From the NCBI RefSeq assembly GCF_002285285.1, contig NZ_NSJF01000001.1:62001-126000 (forward strand): a stretch of DNA of 64,000 bases. The letters run 5' to 3'. Each line of letters begins with the position of its first letter. Within the stretch, counting starts at the first letter, position 1. The position numbers were made by a program, and so were the translations under genes. The DNA comes from Vandammella animalimorsus. Its GTDB lineage: Bacteria > Pseudomonadota > Gammaproteobacteria > Burkholderiales > Burkholderiaceae_C. Below the pieces are notes generated by a model. That model was given only the letters and a program-made list of their open reading frames with translations, ran no database searches and was not told the origin of the DNA. Shown one piece after another: positions 1 to 9,034 of the stretch.

Positions 1-233
1 TTTATGCCCTGGCCGCTTGTATGTGGACGGTTTGGCTGTGGATGACGGGGCTGCGCAGTGTGCCGGCCGCGCAAGCCGGCGTGTTCACTGTTTTTCTGCC
101 CATCAGCGCAGCGCTGGTCGGGGTGCTGGCGCTGGGCGAGCGCCTGGCCGCGCTGCAGTGGGCAGCGCTGGGCACGGCATTGCTGGGTGTGGTGCTGGCT
201 ACCTGGCCGGTGCGTGGGCGAGGGCTTGCATGA
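1..233 (+). CDS. EamA/DMT-family permease, C-terminal part
   Basis: The frame is open from the window edge to a stop at 231-233, so only about the last 77 residues are present. The visible part has a short hydrophobic helix, the phrase SVPAAQAGVFTVFLPISAAL, then GERLAALQW and a final hydrophobic helix. This pattern is typical of the last two or three membrane helices of EamA (drug/metabolite transporter) proteins, where a conserved glutamate and a Pro-rich helix recur. The substrate cannot be inferred. It converges on the minus-strand gene that ends at 248. The call rests on the family pattern of a short fragment. Confidence 0.7.
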   Translation, partial: YALAACMWTVWLWMTGLRSVPAAQAGVFTVFLPISAALVGVLALGERLAALQWAALGTALLGVVLATWPVRGRGLA

Positions 234-247
234 GAGGCTGTTTGGGC

Positions 248-1807
248 TCAACGGCGGATGCGTTGCTGCGCCGGCGGTGGGTACAGCGCCTGCAGGGTGT
301 CCATGGCGATTTCGCTGATGCAGGCTTGCAGCGCGGCCTGGGCGTTGGGCATGTCTGCCGTCGCCATGGCTGGGTCGTAGCGGCTGCCGGTGGCAGGGGC
401 GGCTGCGTCGCCGTCTGCGCGCAGGCGCTGCCAGATGGCGTGCAGCTGGGCCAGGCGAGGCTGCAGCTGCTGGGCCAGGGTGTCATTCCAGTGCGCCGGG
501 GTTTGCGTCTCGGTGAACAGGCCTCGGCCACGGCCGAAGTGGGCGATGGCCAGATATTGCAACAGGCTGCCGTGCAGCAGGGCGTCTAGAAATTCCTCCG
601 AGAGTGTGACCTGGTGCTCGTTGTGGGCGCGCAGCTTGTTCAGGCCCAATGCTGCGCCGGCGAAGGCTGCAGCGCCGGCCAGCGCGCCCAGCACGGCGCC
701 CATGCCCATGCTCAGACCGCCAGTGGCCAGGTCGGCGCCCAGACCGCCAGCGGCCCCGCTGCTCAGCGCGCCCCACAGGCCCATGCGGCGCATGTCCAGA
801 GGTTGCTGCACAGTGAAGTGGTTGCTGAGCTGCTCGCGGATGCTTTGCCCAGCCCTGCCATCGAGCCGGTGCAGCTGCAACAGGGCTTCGTGGCAGCGCT
901 GCTCCTGGCGCTGCACCTGTAGCAGCAGTTGCTGCATGGCCTGCTGCTCGGCGGCCTCGGGCGCTGAGGGCGTGCCAGGTTGCAGGACTTTCTTGATGCC
1001 ACTCCAGGGCAGGCCGGCGCCGCTGGCCTGGGCCACGGGCTGGCGGGCCTGCGCAGCTTCGATCAACAGCTGGGCGATGTGCTGCATGCTGTCGGCAAAG
1101 CGTTGCTGGTTGGTGGCCTCCCATGCGGTGACCAGGCGCTGGTAGCCGGGCTGCTTGGCCGCAGGCAGCAGCGGTTGGACAAGGTGCAGCAGACGCTGCT
1201 CATGAATCCAGCTGCGAGTGAAGGCATCGAGCGCGAGCACGCCTTGCACCATGGGCGCGTAGCGCGCCAAGGCCGATGACCATAGGCGCAGGTCGGCATC
1301 TTGCTGGGCGATGGTTTGCGGCGCGCCCAGTTGGTTGAGCAGCACGATGGCGGGCTTGCCCAGCCAGCGCAGCAGGTGCATTTCGGCGTCGAGGTAGCCG
1401 ACGTCGTCCGGGTGCTCGGCCGCATTGACCAGGTACAGCACCACGTCGGCGCTGTCGCGCGCCGCGCGCAGGGCGTGCTGGCTCATCCAAAAGGGCTTGT
1501 CGCGCCAGCGATCCCAGATGTTGCTGAGAAACCAGCCGATGGGGTTGGACTGCTGCTGCAGACGCTGGTGCAGCCGCACCGAGTCGCCAAAGCCAGGCGT
1601 ATCCCACAGGGTCAGCGTATCGCCCTCGCTGGTGCGCACCAGCACATGGGCATCGGCCGAATCGGTGACGTGCGCGGCGTCGCGGATGTCGCCCACGTCC
1701 TGCCCCAGCAAGGTGCGCAGCAGCGTGGTCTTGCCGATGTTGGTGTGCGAGATCAGGCACAGCTGGACGTGGGTTCCGGGGGCGATGGCAATGACATCCT
1801 GGGCCAT
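248..1807 (-). CDS. GTPase-like protein with DUF3482 domain
   Basis: This 519-aa protein has an N-terminal P-loop GTPase-like domain: SHTNIGKTT near residues 20-28 (G1, first Gly replaced by Ser), WDTPG at 68-72 (G3), and LLNQLG near 157 where a normal GTPase has NKxD. The missing Asp suggests altered nucleotide specificity. A Gly/Ala-rich hydrophobic stretch around 350-395 resembles a glycine zipper and may insert in the membrane. It follows the DUF2868 gene by 6 bp on the same strand, so the two are surely co-transcribed and probably act together at the inner membrane. Such DUF2868-DUF3482 pairs are common in Burkholderiales, but their function is not known to me. Confidence 0.88.
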   Translation of the reverse strand: MAQDVIAIAPGTHVQLCLISHTNIGKTTLLRTLLGQDVGDIRDAAHVTDSADAHVLVRTSEGDTLTLWDTPGFGDSVRLHQRLQQQSNPIGWFLSNIWDRWRDKPFWMSQHALRAARDSADVVLYLVNAAEHPDDVGYLDAEMHLLRWLGKPAIVLLNQLGAPQTIAQQDADLRLWSSALARYAPMVQGVLALDAFTRSWIHEQRLLHLVQPLLPAAKQPGYQRLVTAWEATNQQRFADSMQHIAQLLIEAAQARQPVAQASGAGLPWSGIKKVLQPGTPSAPEAAEQQAMQQLLLQVQRQEQRCHEALLQLHRLDGRAGQSIREQLSNHFTVQQPLDMRRMGLWGALSSGAAGGLGADLATGGLSMGMGAVLGALAGAAAFAGAALGLNKLRAHNEHQVTLSEEFLDALLHGSLLQYLAIAHFGRGRGLFTETQTPAHWNDTLAQQLQPRLAQLHAIWQRLRADGDAAAPATGSRYDPAMATADMPNAQAALQACISEIAMDTLQALYPPPAQQRIRR

Positions 1808-1813
1808 GCGGTG

Positions 1814-3289
1814 TTATCTCCTGGGCAGGTCTGTGCCGATGAATTCGGCGTGCAGTCCGTGGTGCTCGACAAAGGTTTGCCACAGGTGGCAGCGCTCCGT
1901 CAGGCGTTGGCGTGCAGCCTCGCCAGGGCCCAGGCGCTGGGCCAGCTCGTGGCCATACAGCCAGACGCTGCGCGCCCCGCTCACGTGGGCATCGAACTGG
2001 CGCAACACGCTGCCATGGGTTTCTTCCTCCGGGGTGGCCGAGAGATTGAACAGCAGCGCCTGCAGGCTGGGTGTGTGCGCCTCGAGCGTATTCCTGAAAT
2101 AGTCGCCGCCATGGCTGGCTTGGTCGCCATAGGCCAGGCTTGGGCCGAAGTGCAAGTGGGCGGCGGCGCCGAACTGCTGCTGCACGAAGTGCCGGATGCG
2201 CTGCTGGCGGGCCTCGTCCAGCGACATGCTGAATGGCAGCACCAGAATGTGCGTGGCATCGCTGGAGAAGTCGCGCACCAGGCCTTGGAAGTAGGGCTCG
2301 GCCAGTGGCAAGTGCAGCGCGCGCGACTGGCGCAACGCCGCACTCCAGTGCCAGGCGGCCAGCAGCAGGCGCGGCACGACCACCACCAGGGCCAGCAGCA
2401 GGCTGTAAGCCAGGATCCATTGCTGGCCGCTTTGCTGCTGGCCAGCCGGCCAGGCTTGCAGCCGCTCGATCTGCTCGATTGACCAGGGGGCCATGCCCAG
2501 CAGCTGCTGGGCCGGCCAGCTCAGCGTATTGGCCAGGGCCTGCATCTGCGGCGCGCTCAGCCAGGTGCTTTCCCAACCGATGCGGTATTCCACGAACATG
2601 CCCGTTACCCACATGGCGGCAATCATGCCCAGCGCCAGGACAGCGGCGCCCAGGTGCAGCCAGGCGCGCAGCAGCCGGGCTTGGCGCGCCTGGCGATAAG
2701 GCGTCCAGTCCTGCACAAAGTGCTGATAGACCTTGCGCAGGCGCTCGTCCTGCATGGCCAGGGTGCTGCGCGACCACCAGCGCAGCGCTGGCTCCCAAGG
2801 CGCAGCGGTCGGCGCAGCCAGGGCCGCCGGGGCAGGGCGCGGTCGCCGCAGCCGCCATAGGCTGCGCAGCAGACCGCTGGCGTACAGCAACAGATTCCAG
2901 CCAACGATGGCCAGCAGGGGCAAGGCCACCAGGTTGAGCCGGTGAGGCTGGCCCAGTTTCTCGCTGGCAAAGCCCAGCAGCAGGGCCAGCACGGGCAGCC
3001 ACCACAGCCATTGCGCGACGCGAGGCGGTTTGCGCAAGGCCTGCAGGCCAGGGGCGCGGGCATTGGCCGCTTGCAGCAGATGCTCAGCGCGGCGCACGAG
3101 CAGGCGTTCGAGTTGGCGTGGCTGCGCCGCCGTGCCGCTGCGCGGTGTCGGTGCCTCGTGCAATGCCTTTTCAGTGGCGGCGCGCAGATCCTGGGCGTTA
3201 AGCAGTGGTGCCGCAGCGCTGGTCGTGTCGGCATGGCACTGCTCGAGGGCCTTGGCCAACAATACGTCGCGGTATTGTTGTTCGTTCAT
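1814..3289 (-). CDS. DUF2868 domain membrane protein
   Basis: This 491-aa protein has several hydrophobic segments, for example around residues 90-105 and 120-140 and in the middle third (GAAVLALGMIAAMWVTGMF, then LLLALVVVVPRLLLAAW), separated by polar loops. The C-terminal third is soluble and rich in His, Gln and Arg. Its shape and position directly upstream of the DUF3482 GTPase match the DUF2868 family. A plausible role is an inner-membrane partner that anchors or senses for the GTPase. That is inference, because no catalytic motif is visible. The start codon at 3287-3289 lies about 195 bp from the divergent folE gene, and the promoters of both must lie between them. Confidence 0.85.
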   Translation of the reverse strand: MNEQQYRDVLLAKALEQCHADTTSAAAPLLNAQDLRAATEKALHEAPTPRSGTAAQPRQLERLLVRRAEHLLQAANARAPGLQALRKPPRVAQWLWWLPVLALLLGFASEKLGQPHRLNLVALPLLAIVGWNLLLYASGLLRSLWRLRRPRPAPAALAAPTAAPWEPALRWWSRSTLAMQDERLRKVYQHFVQDWTPYRQARQARLLRAWLHLGAAVLALGMIAAMWVTGMFVEYRIGWESTWLSAPQMQALANTLSWPAQQLLGMAPWSIEQIERLQAWPAGQQQSGQQWILAYSLLLALVVVVPRLLLAAWHWSAALRQSRALHLPLAEPYFQGLVRDFSSDATHILVLPFSMSLDEARQQRIRHFVQQQFGAAAHLHFGPSLAYGDQASHGGDYFRNTLEAHTPSLQALLFNLSATPEEETHGSVLRQFDAHVSGARSVWLYGHELAQRLGPGEAARQRLTERCHLWQTFVEHHGLHAEFIGTDLPRR

Positions 3290-3483
3290 GGTGTCGCGAA
3301 GCTGCCTGCAGATCGGGGCGGTTGGTGGGGCGCTATAGCGCGGATCAGGGCGCCATCGAAAGTGAAAGTGACGCGCTTGTGCGTTGGAGGCAGGGCCCCA
3401 AGCGCCGCCTGGGTAAGTCAGTCAATCGGAGTGTTCCTGGGGATCCTTGGCTTATGATAATCGGTCTTTGAAAGCCCAATGCC

Positions 3484-4224
3484 ATGCGCAAAGCCCTGCC
3501 CAGCCCCCCGTCAGCGTCCGATGCGCAGCACGATGAGGGCGTGCCTGTTTCCGTCAAGATCCGCGAGCGCCTGAAGGCGCAGCAACGGCGCTTCAACGCC
3601 AACGACAACATCGCCGATTGCATCGAGCCCGGTGAGCTGTCTGAGCTGCTCGATGAGGTTGAGCAGAAAATGCAGGCGGTGCTCGACAGCATGGTGATCG
3701 ACACTGAAGGCGATCACAACACCCGCAACACCGCGCGGCGCGTGGCCAAGATGTACCTCAACGAAGTGTTCAAGGGTCGCTACGTGGCCGCGCCCGAGAT
3801 CACCGAGTTCCCCAACGCCGAGCGCCTCAACGAGCTGATGATTGTGGGCCCGATCACGGTGCGCAGCGCATGCAGCCACCACTTCTGCCCTGTGATGGGC
3901 AAGGTCTGGATCGGCGTGCTGCCCAATCAAAGCACCAATGTCATCGGCCTGTCCAAGTACGCGCGACTGGTCGATTGGGTGATGGGGCGGCCGCAGATCC
4001 AGGAGGAGGCCGTGGTGCAATTGGCCGACCTGATCATGGAGCGCACCCAACCCGACGGGTTGGCCATCGTCATGGAAGCCAGCCACTTTTGCATGTCTTG
4101 GCGTGGCGTGAAGGAAATGGACAGCAAGATGCTCAACTCGGTGATGCGCGGCGTGTTCCTCAAAGACGCCAGCCTGCGCCGTGAGTTTCTCTCCCTGATA
4201 CCCAACCGCAGCAAGGGCGCCTGA
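3484..4224 (+). CDS. folE: GTP cyclohydrolase I
   Basis: FolE converts GTP to 7,8-dihydroneopterin triphosphate, the first step of tetrahydrofolate synthesis (and of queuosine precursors in some bacteria), as a cytosolic homodecamer. The 246-aa sequence carries the zinc ligands of the family: Cys130 with His133 in RSACSHHFCPVMG, and Cys203 in EASHFCMSWRG. The core GLSKYARLV motif is also present. The first ~40 residues are a variable extension. The dihydrofolate reductase gene of the same pathway lies 23 kb away at 27173, so the pathway is not clustered. A -10-like TATGAT lies in the stretch 3451-3465 just upstream. Confidence 0.97.
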   Translation: MRKALPSPPSASDAQHDEGVPVSVKIRERLKAQQRRFNANDNIADCIEPGELSELLDEVEQKMQAVLDSMVIDTEGDHNTRNTARRVAKMYLNEVFKGRYVAAPEITEFPNAERLNELMIVGPITVRSACSHHFCPVMGKVWIGVLPNQSTNVIGLSKYARLVDWVMGRPQIQEEAVVQLADLIMERTQPDGLAIVMEASHFCMSWRGVKEMDSKMLNSVMRGVFLKDASLRREFLSLIPNRSKGA

Positions 4225-4301
4225 CGTCAGACGCTTGCGGGTCATGCCGGCGCGGGTCGGCAAACCGTGCTTGAGCCCGTCCCCAGAAAAGGAGTGCAGC
4301 C

Positions 4302-4721
4302 ATGTTAGTGCAATTGGCCTATGCCAGCCTTGTCGCCCCGGATGCGGCCCCTGCCGTCAGCGCCATTCTGGCCAGCGGGCGCCGGCACAACCAGCAGCTG
4401 GGCATCAGCGGTGTGTTGTGCAGTGGCTTTGGCATGTATCTGCAGGTGATGGAAGGTGAGCGCGCCGCCGTTAGCCAAACCTACGCGCAGCTGCTGCAGG
4501 ATGCCAGGCACCAGCAGGCGCAGCTGCTGTACTGCGTGGAAATCAGTGAGCGCCAGTTCGCCAATTGGACGCTGGGCCACGTCAAGCTGGAGAGGTTGGG
4601 TACGCCGTTCTTGCTGAAGTATGCCGAGCGCCTGCCGCTCACACCTGGGCAGTTATCGGCCACGTCGGTGCGCGCCATGCTGCTGGATTTGGTCGCCACG
4701 GCGGCGATTGCCCATAAGTAA
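4302..4721 (+). CDS. BLUF-domain blue-light photoreceptor
   Basis: This 139-aa protein is almost entirely one BLUF domain, which binds FAD and signals blue light through a Tyr-Gln hydrogen-bond switch. The diagnostic residues are at the expected spacing: Tyr7 in QLAYAS, Asn30 in RHNQQLGISG, Gln48 in YLQVMEG, and Trp89 in ERQFANWTLG. No output domain is fused, so this is the short type that acts through a partner protein or by changing its own oligomer. A GAAAAGGAG ribosome site lies 8-15 bases before the ATG. It is a stand-alone gene between folE and the convergent hda. Light-controlled targets such as biofilm or motility are known for the family but are not indicated here. Confidence 0.93.
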   Translation: MLVQLAYASLVAPDAAPAVSAILASGRRHNQQLGISGVLCSGFGMYLQVMEGERAAVSQTYAQLLQDARHQQAQLLYCVEISERQFANWTLGHVKLERLGTPFLLKYAERLPLTPGQLSATSVRAMLLDLVATAAIAHK

Positions 4722-4753
4722 TCAGACAGGCTCCAAGGGCGCCGTCGCCCAGC

Positions 4754-5545
4754 TCAGCCCCGGTCGTGGCGCGGGGCCTGGGCGTTGCCAGCCGTCGGTG
4801 CGGCGGGGCTGCGCTGCTCCAGCATTTGGCGCAGCAGTGGAATGGTGATGGCGCGCTGGGTGCGCAGTGCATGCGCATCGAGCTGGGCCAGCAAGGCGCT
4901 AAGGCTGGAGAGATCGCGTGCAAAGCGTCCGAGCAGGTACTGCGCCACCTCGTCACTGAGCGTCACGCCGCGCTCTTGCGCCTGGCGCTGCAAAACCTGT
5001 TGGCGCTGTGTGTCGTTGAGTGGTTGCAGCGCAAAGCCCAGGCCGCTGCCCAGGCGCGAGCGCAAATCCTCACGCAGTGGCAGATCCACTGGCGGGGCAT
5101 CGCCGGCGGCCAGCACCCAGCAAGGCTGCCCTTCGCCAGGGTGCGTGGCATTGATGAACCAGTTGAAAGCGCACTGCTGTGTGGCCGGGTCGAACTGCCC
5201 GACGTCGTCGAGCAAAATGGCGCGCCAGCGCGGGTTGAACTCGGGCTGCGCACCTGCGGCCTGCAGCGTGTCGGGCCGCAGCCAGCCCACGGTCAGCCCC
5301 GCTTCCTGCAGGGCCAGCGCCACCGATTGCAGCAAATGGCTTTTGCCCGTGCCCGCTGCGCCCCAGAGGTAAACCGGCAGCGGTGCGCCGGCTGAGGCGG
5401 GCGCCTTCAGCTGCGCGATGCCTTCCTGCAGACACTGCACCGCCGCCTCATTGCCGCAGGGGTCGAAGCGGGCAAAGCTCGGTTGCGGGGTCAGGCCAAT
5501 GTCCAGTGCCAGTTGCTCCATGCGGGTGTGGGTGTGTGATGTCAT
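4754..5545 (-). CDS. hda: DnaA regulatory inactivator Hda
   Basis: Hda is a DnaA-like AAA+ protein that, bound to the DNA-loaded sliding clamp, stimulates ATP hydrolysis by DnaA and so prevents re-initiation of replication. The 263-aa sequence has QLALDIGL near the N-terminus, which resembles the clamp-binding box; a Walker [10 protein letters not shown]; a Walker B with [11 protein letters not shown]; and an arginine-finger region. It lacks the DnaA DNA-binding domain IV. The start at 5545 gives an MTSHTHTR leader. An alternative ATG at 5521 begins directly at MEQLALDIG and is equally possible. The gene converges with the BLUF gene and diverges from purM. Confidence 0.93.
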   Translation of the reverse strand: MTSHTHTRMEQLALDIGLTPQPSFARFDPCGNEAAVQCLQEGIAQLKAPASAGAPLPVYLWGAAGTGKSHLLQSVALALQEAGLTVGWLRPDTLQAAGAQPEFNPRWRAILLDDVGQFDPATQQCAFNWFINATHPGEGQPCWVLAAGDAPPVDLPLREDLRSRLGSGLGFALQPLNDTQRQQVLQRQAQERGVTLSDEVAQYLLGRFARDLSSLSALLAQLDAHALRTQRAITIPLLRQMLEQRSPAAPTAGNAQAPRHDRG

Positions 5546-5835
5546 TTCACAAGTCCAGCTTCATTCTCAGGCGCGTTGCTTGCCGGTTTTGCCTTGGAAA
5601 TGCCATGGGGGTGTGGGTAGGGCGCCGTCAAAGGAAAGGGCCTGTGCGCTCTTGGGCGCCCAGCCCTCCCTTAGAATGCGGGCCGATTCTAATGCCCGCC
5701 AAGCACGCTGCCGTGTGCTTGGCGGGCTTGCCTTGCCGGGGCTTGGCGCGCTGTGTGTGCGCCGCTGCCCCGGTCTTCCCCCAAAGCCCTGCCGCTGGCC
5801 TGTTGTCTGGGCTGGCCCGATTGCGTGTTTCTTTC

Positions 5836-6888
5836 ATGAGCTCCACCCCTTCTAGTGCGCCCAAGCCCCTGACCTATAAAGATGCTGGTGTCGACATCGA
5901 CGCTGGAGATGCCCTGGTTGACCGCATCAAGCCCCTGGCGCGCAAAACCTTGCGCGAAGGCGTTTTGGGCGGTATCGGCGGCTTTGGCGCGCTGTTTGAA
6001 GTGCCCAAGAAGTACCAGGAGCCGGTGCTGGTCAGCGGCACCGACGGCGTGGGCACGAAGCTCAAGCTGGCTTTCGAGTGGAACATGCACGATAACGTGG
6101 GCATCGACCTGGTGGCCATGAGCGTGAACGATGTGCTGGTACAGGGCGCCGAGCCGCTGTTCTTTCTGGACTACTTCGCCTGCGGCAAGCTGGACGTGGA
6201 CACGGCCGCCGCCGTGGTCGGCGGCATTGCCAAAGGCTGCGAGGAAAGCGGCTGCGCGCTGATTGGCGGCGAGACGGCGGAAATGCCCGGCATGTACCCC
6301 GAGGGCGAGTACGACTTGGCTGGTTTTGCCGTGGGTGTGGTCGAGAAGTCGAAGATCCTCGACGGCAAGCAGATCGCCGCTGGCGATGTGGTGTTGGGCC
6401 TGGCCAGCAGCGGTGTGCATTCCAATGGCTTTTCACTGGTGCGCAAGTGCATCGACCGCGCCGGCAGCCAATTGCCGGCCACGCTCGATGGCAAGCCGTT
6501 CCGGGAGGCGGTGATGGCGCCCACGCGCCTGTATGTGCGCAGTGTGCTGGCCGCACTGGCGCAGCACCCCATCAAAGGCCTGGCGCACATCACCGGCGGC
6601 GGCCTGCTGGAGAACATCCCCCGCATCTTGCCTGATGGACTGGGCGCGCAACTGCAGGCCAGCAGCTGGCCGAAAAGCGAGCTGTTCGCCTGGCTGCAGA
6701 CCACGGCTGGCATCGACGATGTGGAAATGAACCGCACCTTCAACAACGGCATCGGCATGGTGCTGGTGGTTGCGCCCGAGCAGGCCCAGGCCGTGGTTCA
6801 GACCCTGCAGGCGCAGGGTGAGACGGTGCACACCATTGGCCGCATCGTGCCGCGCGATGCGGCCGCCGCTGCTGTGACCGTGGTTTGA
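5836..6888 (+). CDS. purM: Phosphoribosylformylglycinamidine cyclo-ligase
   Basis: PurM (AIR synthetase) closes the imidazole ring in step five of purine synthesis, using ATP and FGAM. The 350-aa length fits the family. Visible motifs are [16 protein letters not shown] at the N-terminus, [13 protein letters not shown] (nucleotide binding), [18 protein letters not shown], the [11 protein letters not shown] loop, and THITGGG-type [10 protein letters not shown] near residue 255. The frame stays open for 150 codons upstream, but the ATG at 5836 is where family similarity begins, so the extension is rejected. The stop overlaps the start of the next gene by four bases, which implies coupled translation. 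Confidence 0.97.
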   Translation: MSSTPSSAPKPLTYKDAGVDIDAGDALVDRIKPLARKTLREGVLGGIGGFGALFEVPKKYQEPVLVSGTDGVGTKLKLAFEWNMHDNVGIDLVAMSVNDVLVQGAEPLFFLDYFACGKLDVDTAAAVVGGIAKGCEESGCALIGGETAEMPGMYPEGEYDLAGFAVGVVEKSKILDGKQIAAGDVVLGLASSGVHSNGFSLVRKCIDRAGSQLPATLDGKPFREAVMAPTRLYVRSVLAALAQHPIKGLAHITGGGLLENIPRILPDGLGAQLQASSWPKSELFAWLQTTAGIDDVEMNRTFNNGIGMVLVVAPEQAQAVVQTLQAQGETVHTIGRIVPRDAAAAAVTVV

Positions 6889-8024
6889 AGAACGTGCAGC
6901 CGCCCAGCACCCCTTCCTCGATGCCTGCGCCCGCCCCGGTTGCGGCGCAGGCGGCCATCCATGGCGCGGCGCCCGTGGCCAGCGCCGGGCTGGACAGCCA
7001 CGTGGCCATGCCGATCCGCGCGGCCAGCTACGTGCTCATGGCCGCAGGCCTGTTACTGGTCATGGTCGTGGGGGTCTTGCCAGGGCTGCTGGCCGCCTGC
7101 CTGGGGTTCTTGCTCACGCGCTGGATCAACACCTTGCTGGTGCGGCTGGTGCGCCTGCGCTGGCGTCACCCGCCGGCCAGCGTTCTGCGCTGGATGTCCA
7201 GCCTGGCCTGCACGCTGGTCATCATCGGCCCGCTGCTGGTGCTGTTTCTCACGCTCAGCCGCTATCGGGGCGTGTTGCTGACTGCACCGCACCAGTTCAC
7301 CGAGTTGACCGATTATGTGGCGCGGGTGGTGCTGGAGTTCCGCAGCAATTTGCCCGAGGACATCGCCAGCATGTTGCCGGCCGAAGCCGAGGACTTTCAG
7401 CGCACCGTGGCCTTTTACCTGTGGTCCAAGGCGGCGGCCATGGCCAACGCCGGGCGGGTGTGGCTGCTGGGTTTTTTGTATGCCTACGTGGGCCTGCTCA
7501 TTGGCGCGTTGGCCGCTGTGCGGGTGCACACCAGCTGGCATGCGCCGCTGACCGATGCGCTGAAGCTGCGCGTGGCGCGCTTTGGCGAGGCATTTCGGCA
7601 GATCGTCACCGCCCAGTTCTGGATCGCCAGCTTCAACACCGTGCTCACGGCGCTGTTCCTGCTCGTGATCCTGCCGCTGTTTGGCATGGAGTTGCGTTAC
7701 ACCCCGGCGCTGATCACGCTGACCTTCGTGGCCGGGCTGGTGCCTATCGTCGGCAACCTGCTGTGCAACGTCGTCATCACCTTGGTTGGGTTGTCGGTCT
7801 CGCCGATGACGGCCCTGGCCTGTCTGGCCTTCCTGGTGTTGATCCACAAGGCCGAGTACTTCATCAACGCCAAGGTGGTCGGGCAGAAGACGCACATTGC
7901 CGTGTGGGAGTTGCTGGCCGTGATGTTCCTTAGCGAGGCTTTGTTCGGTCCTGCCGGCTTGGTGGCCGCGCCATTGTTTTACGCCTATCTGAAGAAAGAG
8001 CTGGAGGCGGCGCGATTGGTGTAG
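6885..8024 (+). CDS. AI-2E family transporter (PerM-like)
   Basis: This 379-aa integral membrane protein has the AI-2E/PerM layout: two close helices at the N-terminus, a pair around residues 95-115, a long soluble segment with [14 protein letters not shown], then a cluster of C-terminal helices with [20 protein letters not shown] and [14 protein letters not shown]. Family members export autoinducer-2, sodium or other small solutes, so the substrate is open. The start is TTG at 6885, inside the purM stop (TTGA overlap). An internal ATG at 6921 is an alternative. The gene is co-transcribed with purM. It is a paralogue of the gene at 9035, only 1 kb downstream. Confidence 0.88.
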   Translation: MKNVQPPSTPSSMPAPAPVAAQAAIHGAAPVASAGLDSHVAMPIRAASYVLMAAGLLLVMVVGVLPGLLAACLGFLLTRWINTLLVRLVRLRWRHPPASVLRWMSSLACTLVIIGPLLVLFLTLSRYRGVLLTAPHQFTELTDYVARVVLEFRSNLPEDIASMLPAEAEDFQRTVAFYLWSKAAAMANAGRVWLLGFLYAYVGLLIGALAAVRVHTSWHAPLTDALKLRVARFGEAFRQIVTAQFWIASFNTVLTALFLLVILPLFGMELRYTPALITLTFVAGLVPIVGNLLCNVVITLVGLSVSPMTALACLAFLVLIHKAEYFINAKVVGQKTHIAVWELLAVMFLSEALFGPAGLVAAPLFYAYLKKELEAARLV

Positions 8025-8076
8025 GCAACATCCCAACCCTTGCCCTTGGCGCAAGCCAGCAAGGCAGCAAGGCCTC

Positions 8077-8245
8077 AGAGCCTGTTCAAGGCCTTGGTGC
8101 GAGCGAGCAAAAAATGGTTTGGGATGCTGCCTGCAAAGAGCCACGCGCAGGCGTGGCCAGTGGCCCGGCGAGGCAATGCCATGCCGCAGACCGCCCAAAC
8201 CTGCTTTGTTGCCGGTCTCGTGCCAAGGCCCTGGAGCAGGCGCTT
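8077..8245. repeat. Dispersed imperfect-palindrome repeat, copy A
   Basis: The non-coding gap between two convergent genes is filled by a ~169 bp element. It starts with AGAGCCTGTTCAAG, continues with GGTTTGGGATG and GGCCCGGCGAGGC, and ends near CTGGAGCAGGC, a decayed inverse of the start. The two halves are roughly complementary (GGTGCGAG near the left end, CTCGTGCC near the right). A second copy with the same landmarks lies at 55707-55869. It looks like a non-autonomous hairpin element or bidirectional terminator family. Confidence 0.7.
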
Positions 8246-8776
8246 TCAGCGCAGCCGCCCCAGCAAGGCCTTGCGCGCCAGCGCCAGCATGATCAGCGCC
8301 GCGCCATTGGAGATCAGCTCGATGGCCAGAAACAGGCCCAGCACGACAGTGGCCGATTGGGGAAAGCCGCTGAAGATCATGCCGGCCAACGCCAGCGAGA
8401 GCAGGCCCGACAGCAGCAGCGCCCAGCGCGCCGTGCTGCGCGGCTGGCGCAGTGCGAAGGCGATGCGCAGCACGCCGCTGACGATCAGGATGACGCCAAC
8501 CACCACGGTCAGCGAGACGATGCCGCTGAGCGGCTTGGCCAGCAGCTCGATGCCCATGATCAAGGCCACCAGCCCAAGCAGCACGCTCATCAGGCGGCCG
8601 CCTTTGCCGCGCTCGCGCAGCGCCGAGAGCAGGGCCACTGCTCCAACGGCCACGAAAGTCCAGCCCACCAGCAGTTCGGCCGTCAAGGTGGCAGCAAACG
8701 GGTTGAACAAGGCCAGCACGCCGCCCAGCAGCGATACCAGGCCGGCGAACATCCAAAACCACCATGCGGACGTCAT
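8246..8776 (-). CDS. HdeD/DUF308-family membrane protein
   Basis: This is a 176-aa protein with about six evenly spaced hydrophobic helices and almost no polar loops, the DUF308 (HdeD) fold. HdeD in E. coli helps acid resistance at high cell density. In other bacteria the family's role is uncertain. Motifs include SLLGGVLALFNPF, GWTFVAVGAVALLSAL, and ALRQPRSTARWALLLSG. I chose the ATG at 8776 rather than the upstream frame start at 8836, because a strong AGGAG site precedes it (complement of 8780-8790) and family similarity begins with MTSAWWFWMF. It converges on copy A of the dispersed repeat. Confidence 0.87.
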   Translation of the reverse strand: MTSAWWFWMFAGLVSLLGGVLALFNPFAATLTAELLVGWTFVAVGAVALLSALRERGKGGRLMSVLLGLVALIMGIELLAKPLSGIVSLTVVVGVILIVSGVLRIAFALRQPRSTARWALLLSGLLSLALAGMIFSGFPQSATVVLGLFLAIELISNGAALIMLALARKALLGRLR

Positions 8777-9034
8777 CTGTTTCTCCTCTCGAAATAAATC
8801 AATGGCCGTGGCCCCAGGCAAGCCATCCCATAACACGCTCTAAATCTCAACACCCCCCCTGGAGCGCAGGGGGATGGGCTGCAACAAAAGTTGCCGAGCC
8901 TTGGGGCAGCTCGCATTCTGCGGCAAAACCCGCTCAAGCCCTGTCGCGCCCCGGCTGCGTTGCGATGCGTCCATTGCGCAAAAGCGCGTATGCTGCGCCG
9001 GCATTTGAAATGACCAATCACTGTGGAATGCACC

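Noticed and set aside
5383-5835. Upstream continuation of the purM frame
   Set aside because: It lies antisense to hda and lacks PurM similarity; ATG at 5836 gives the usual length.
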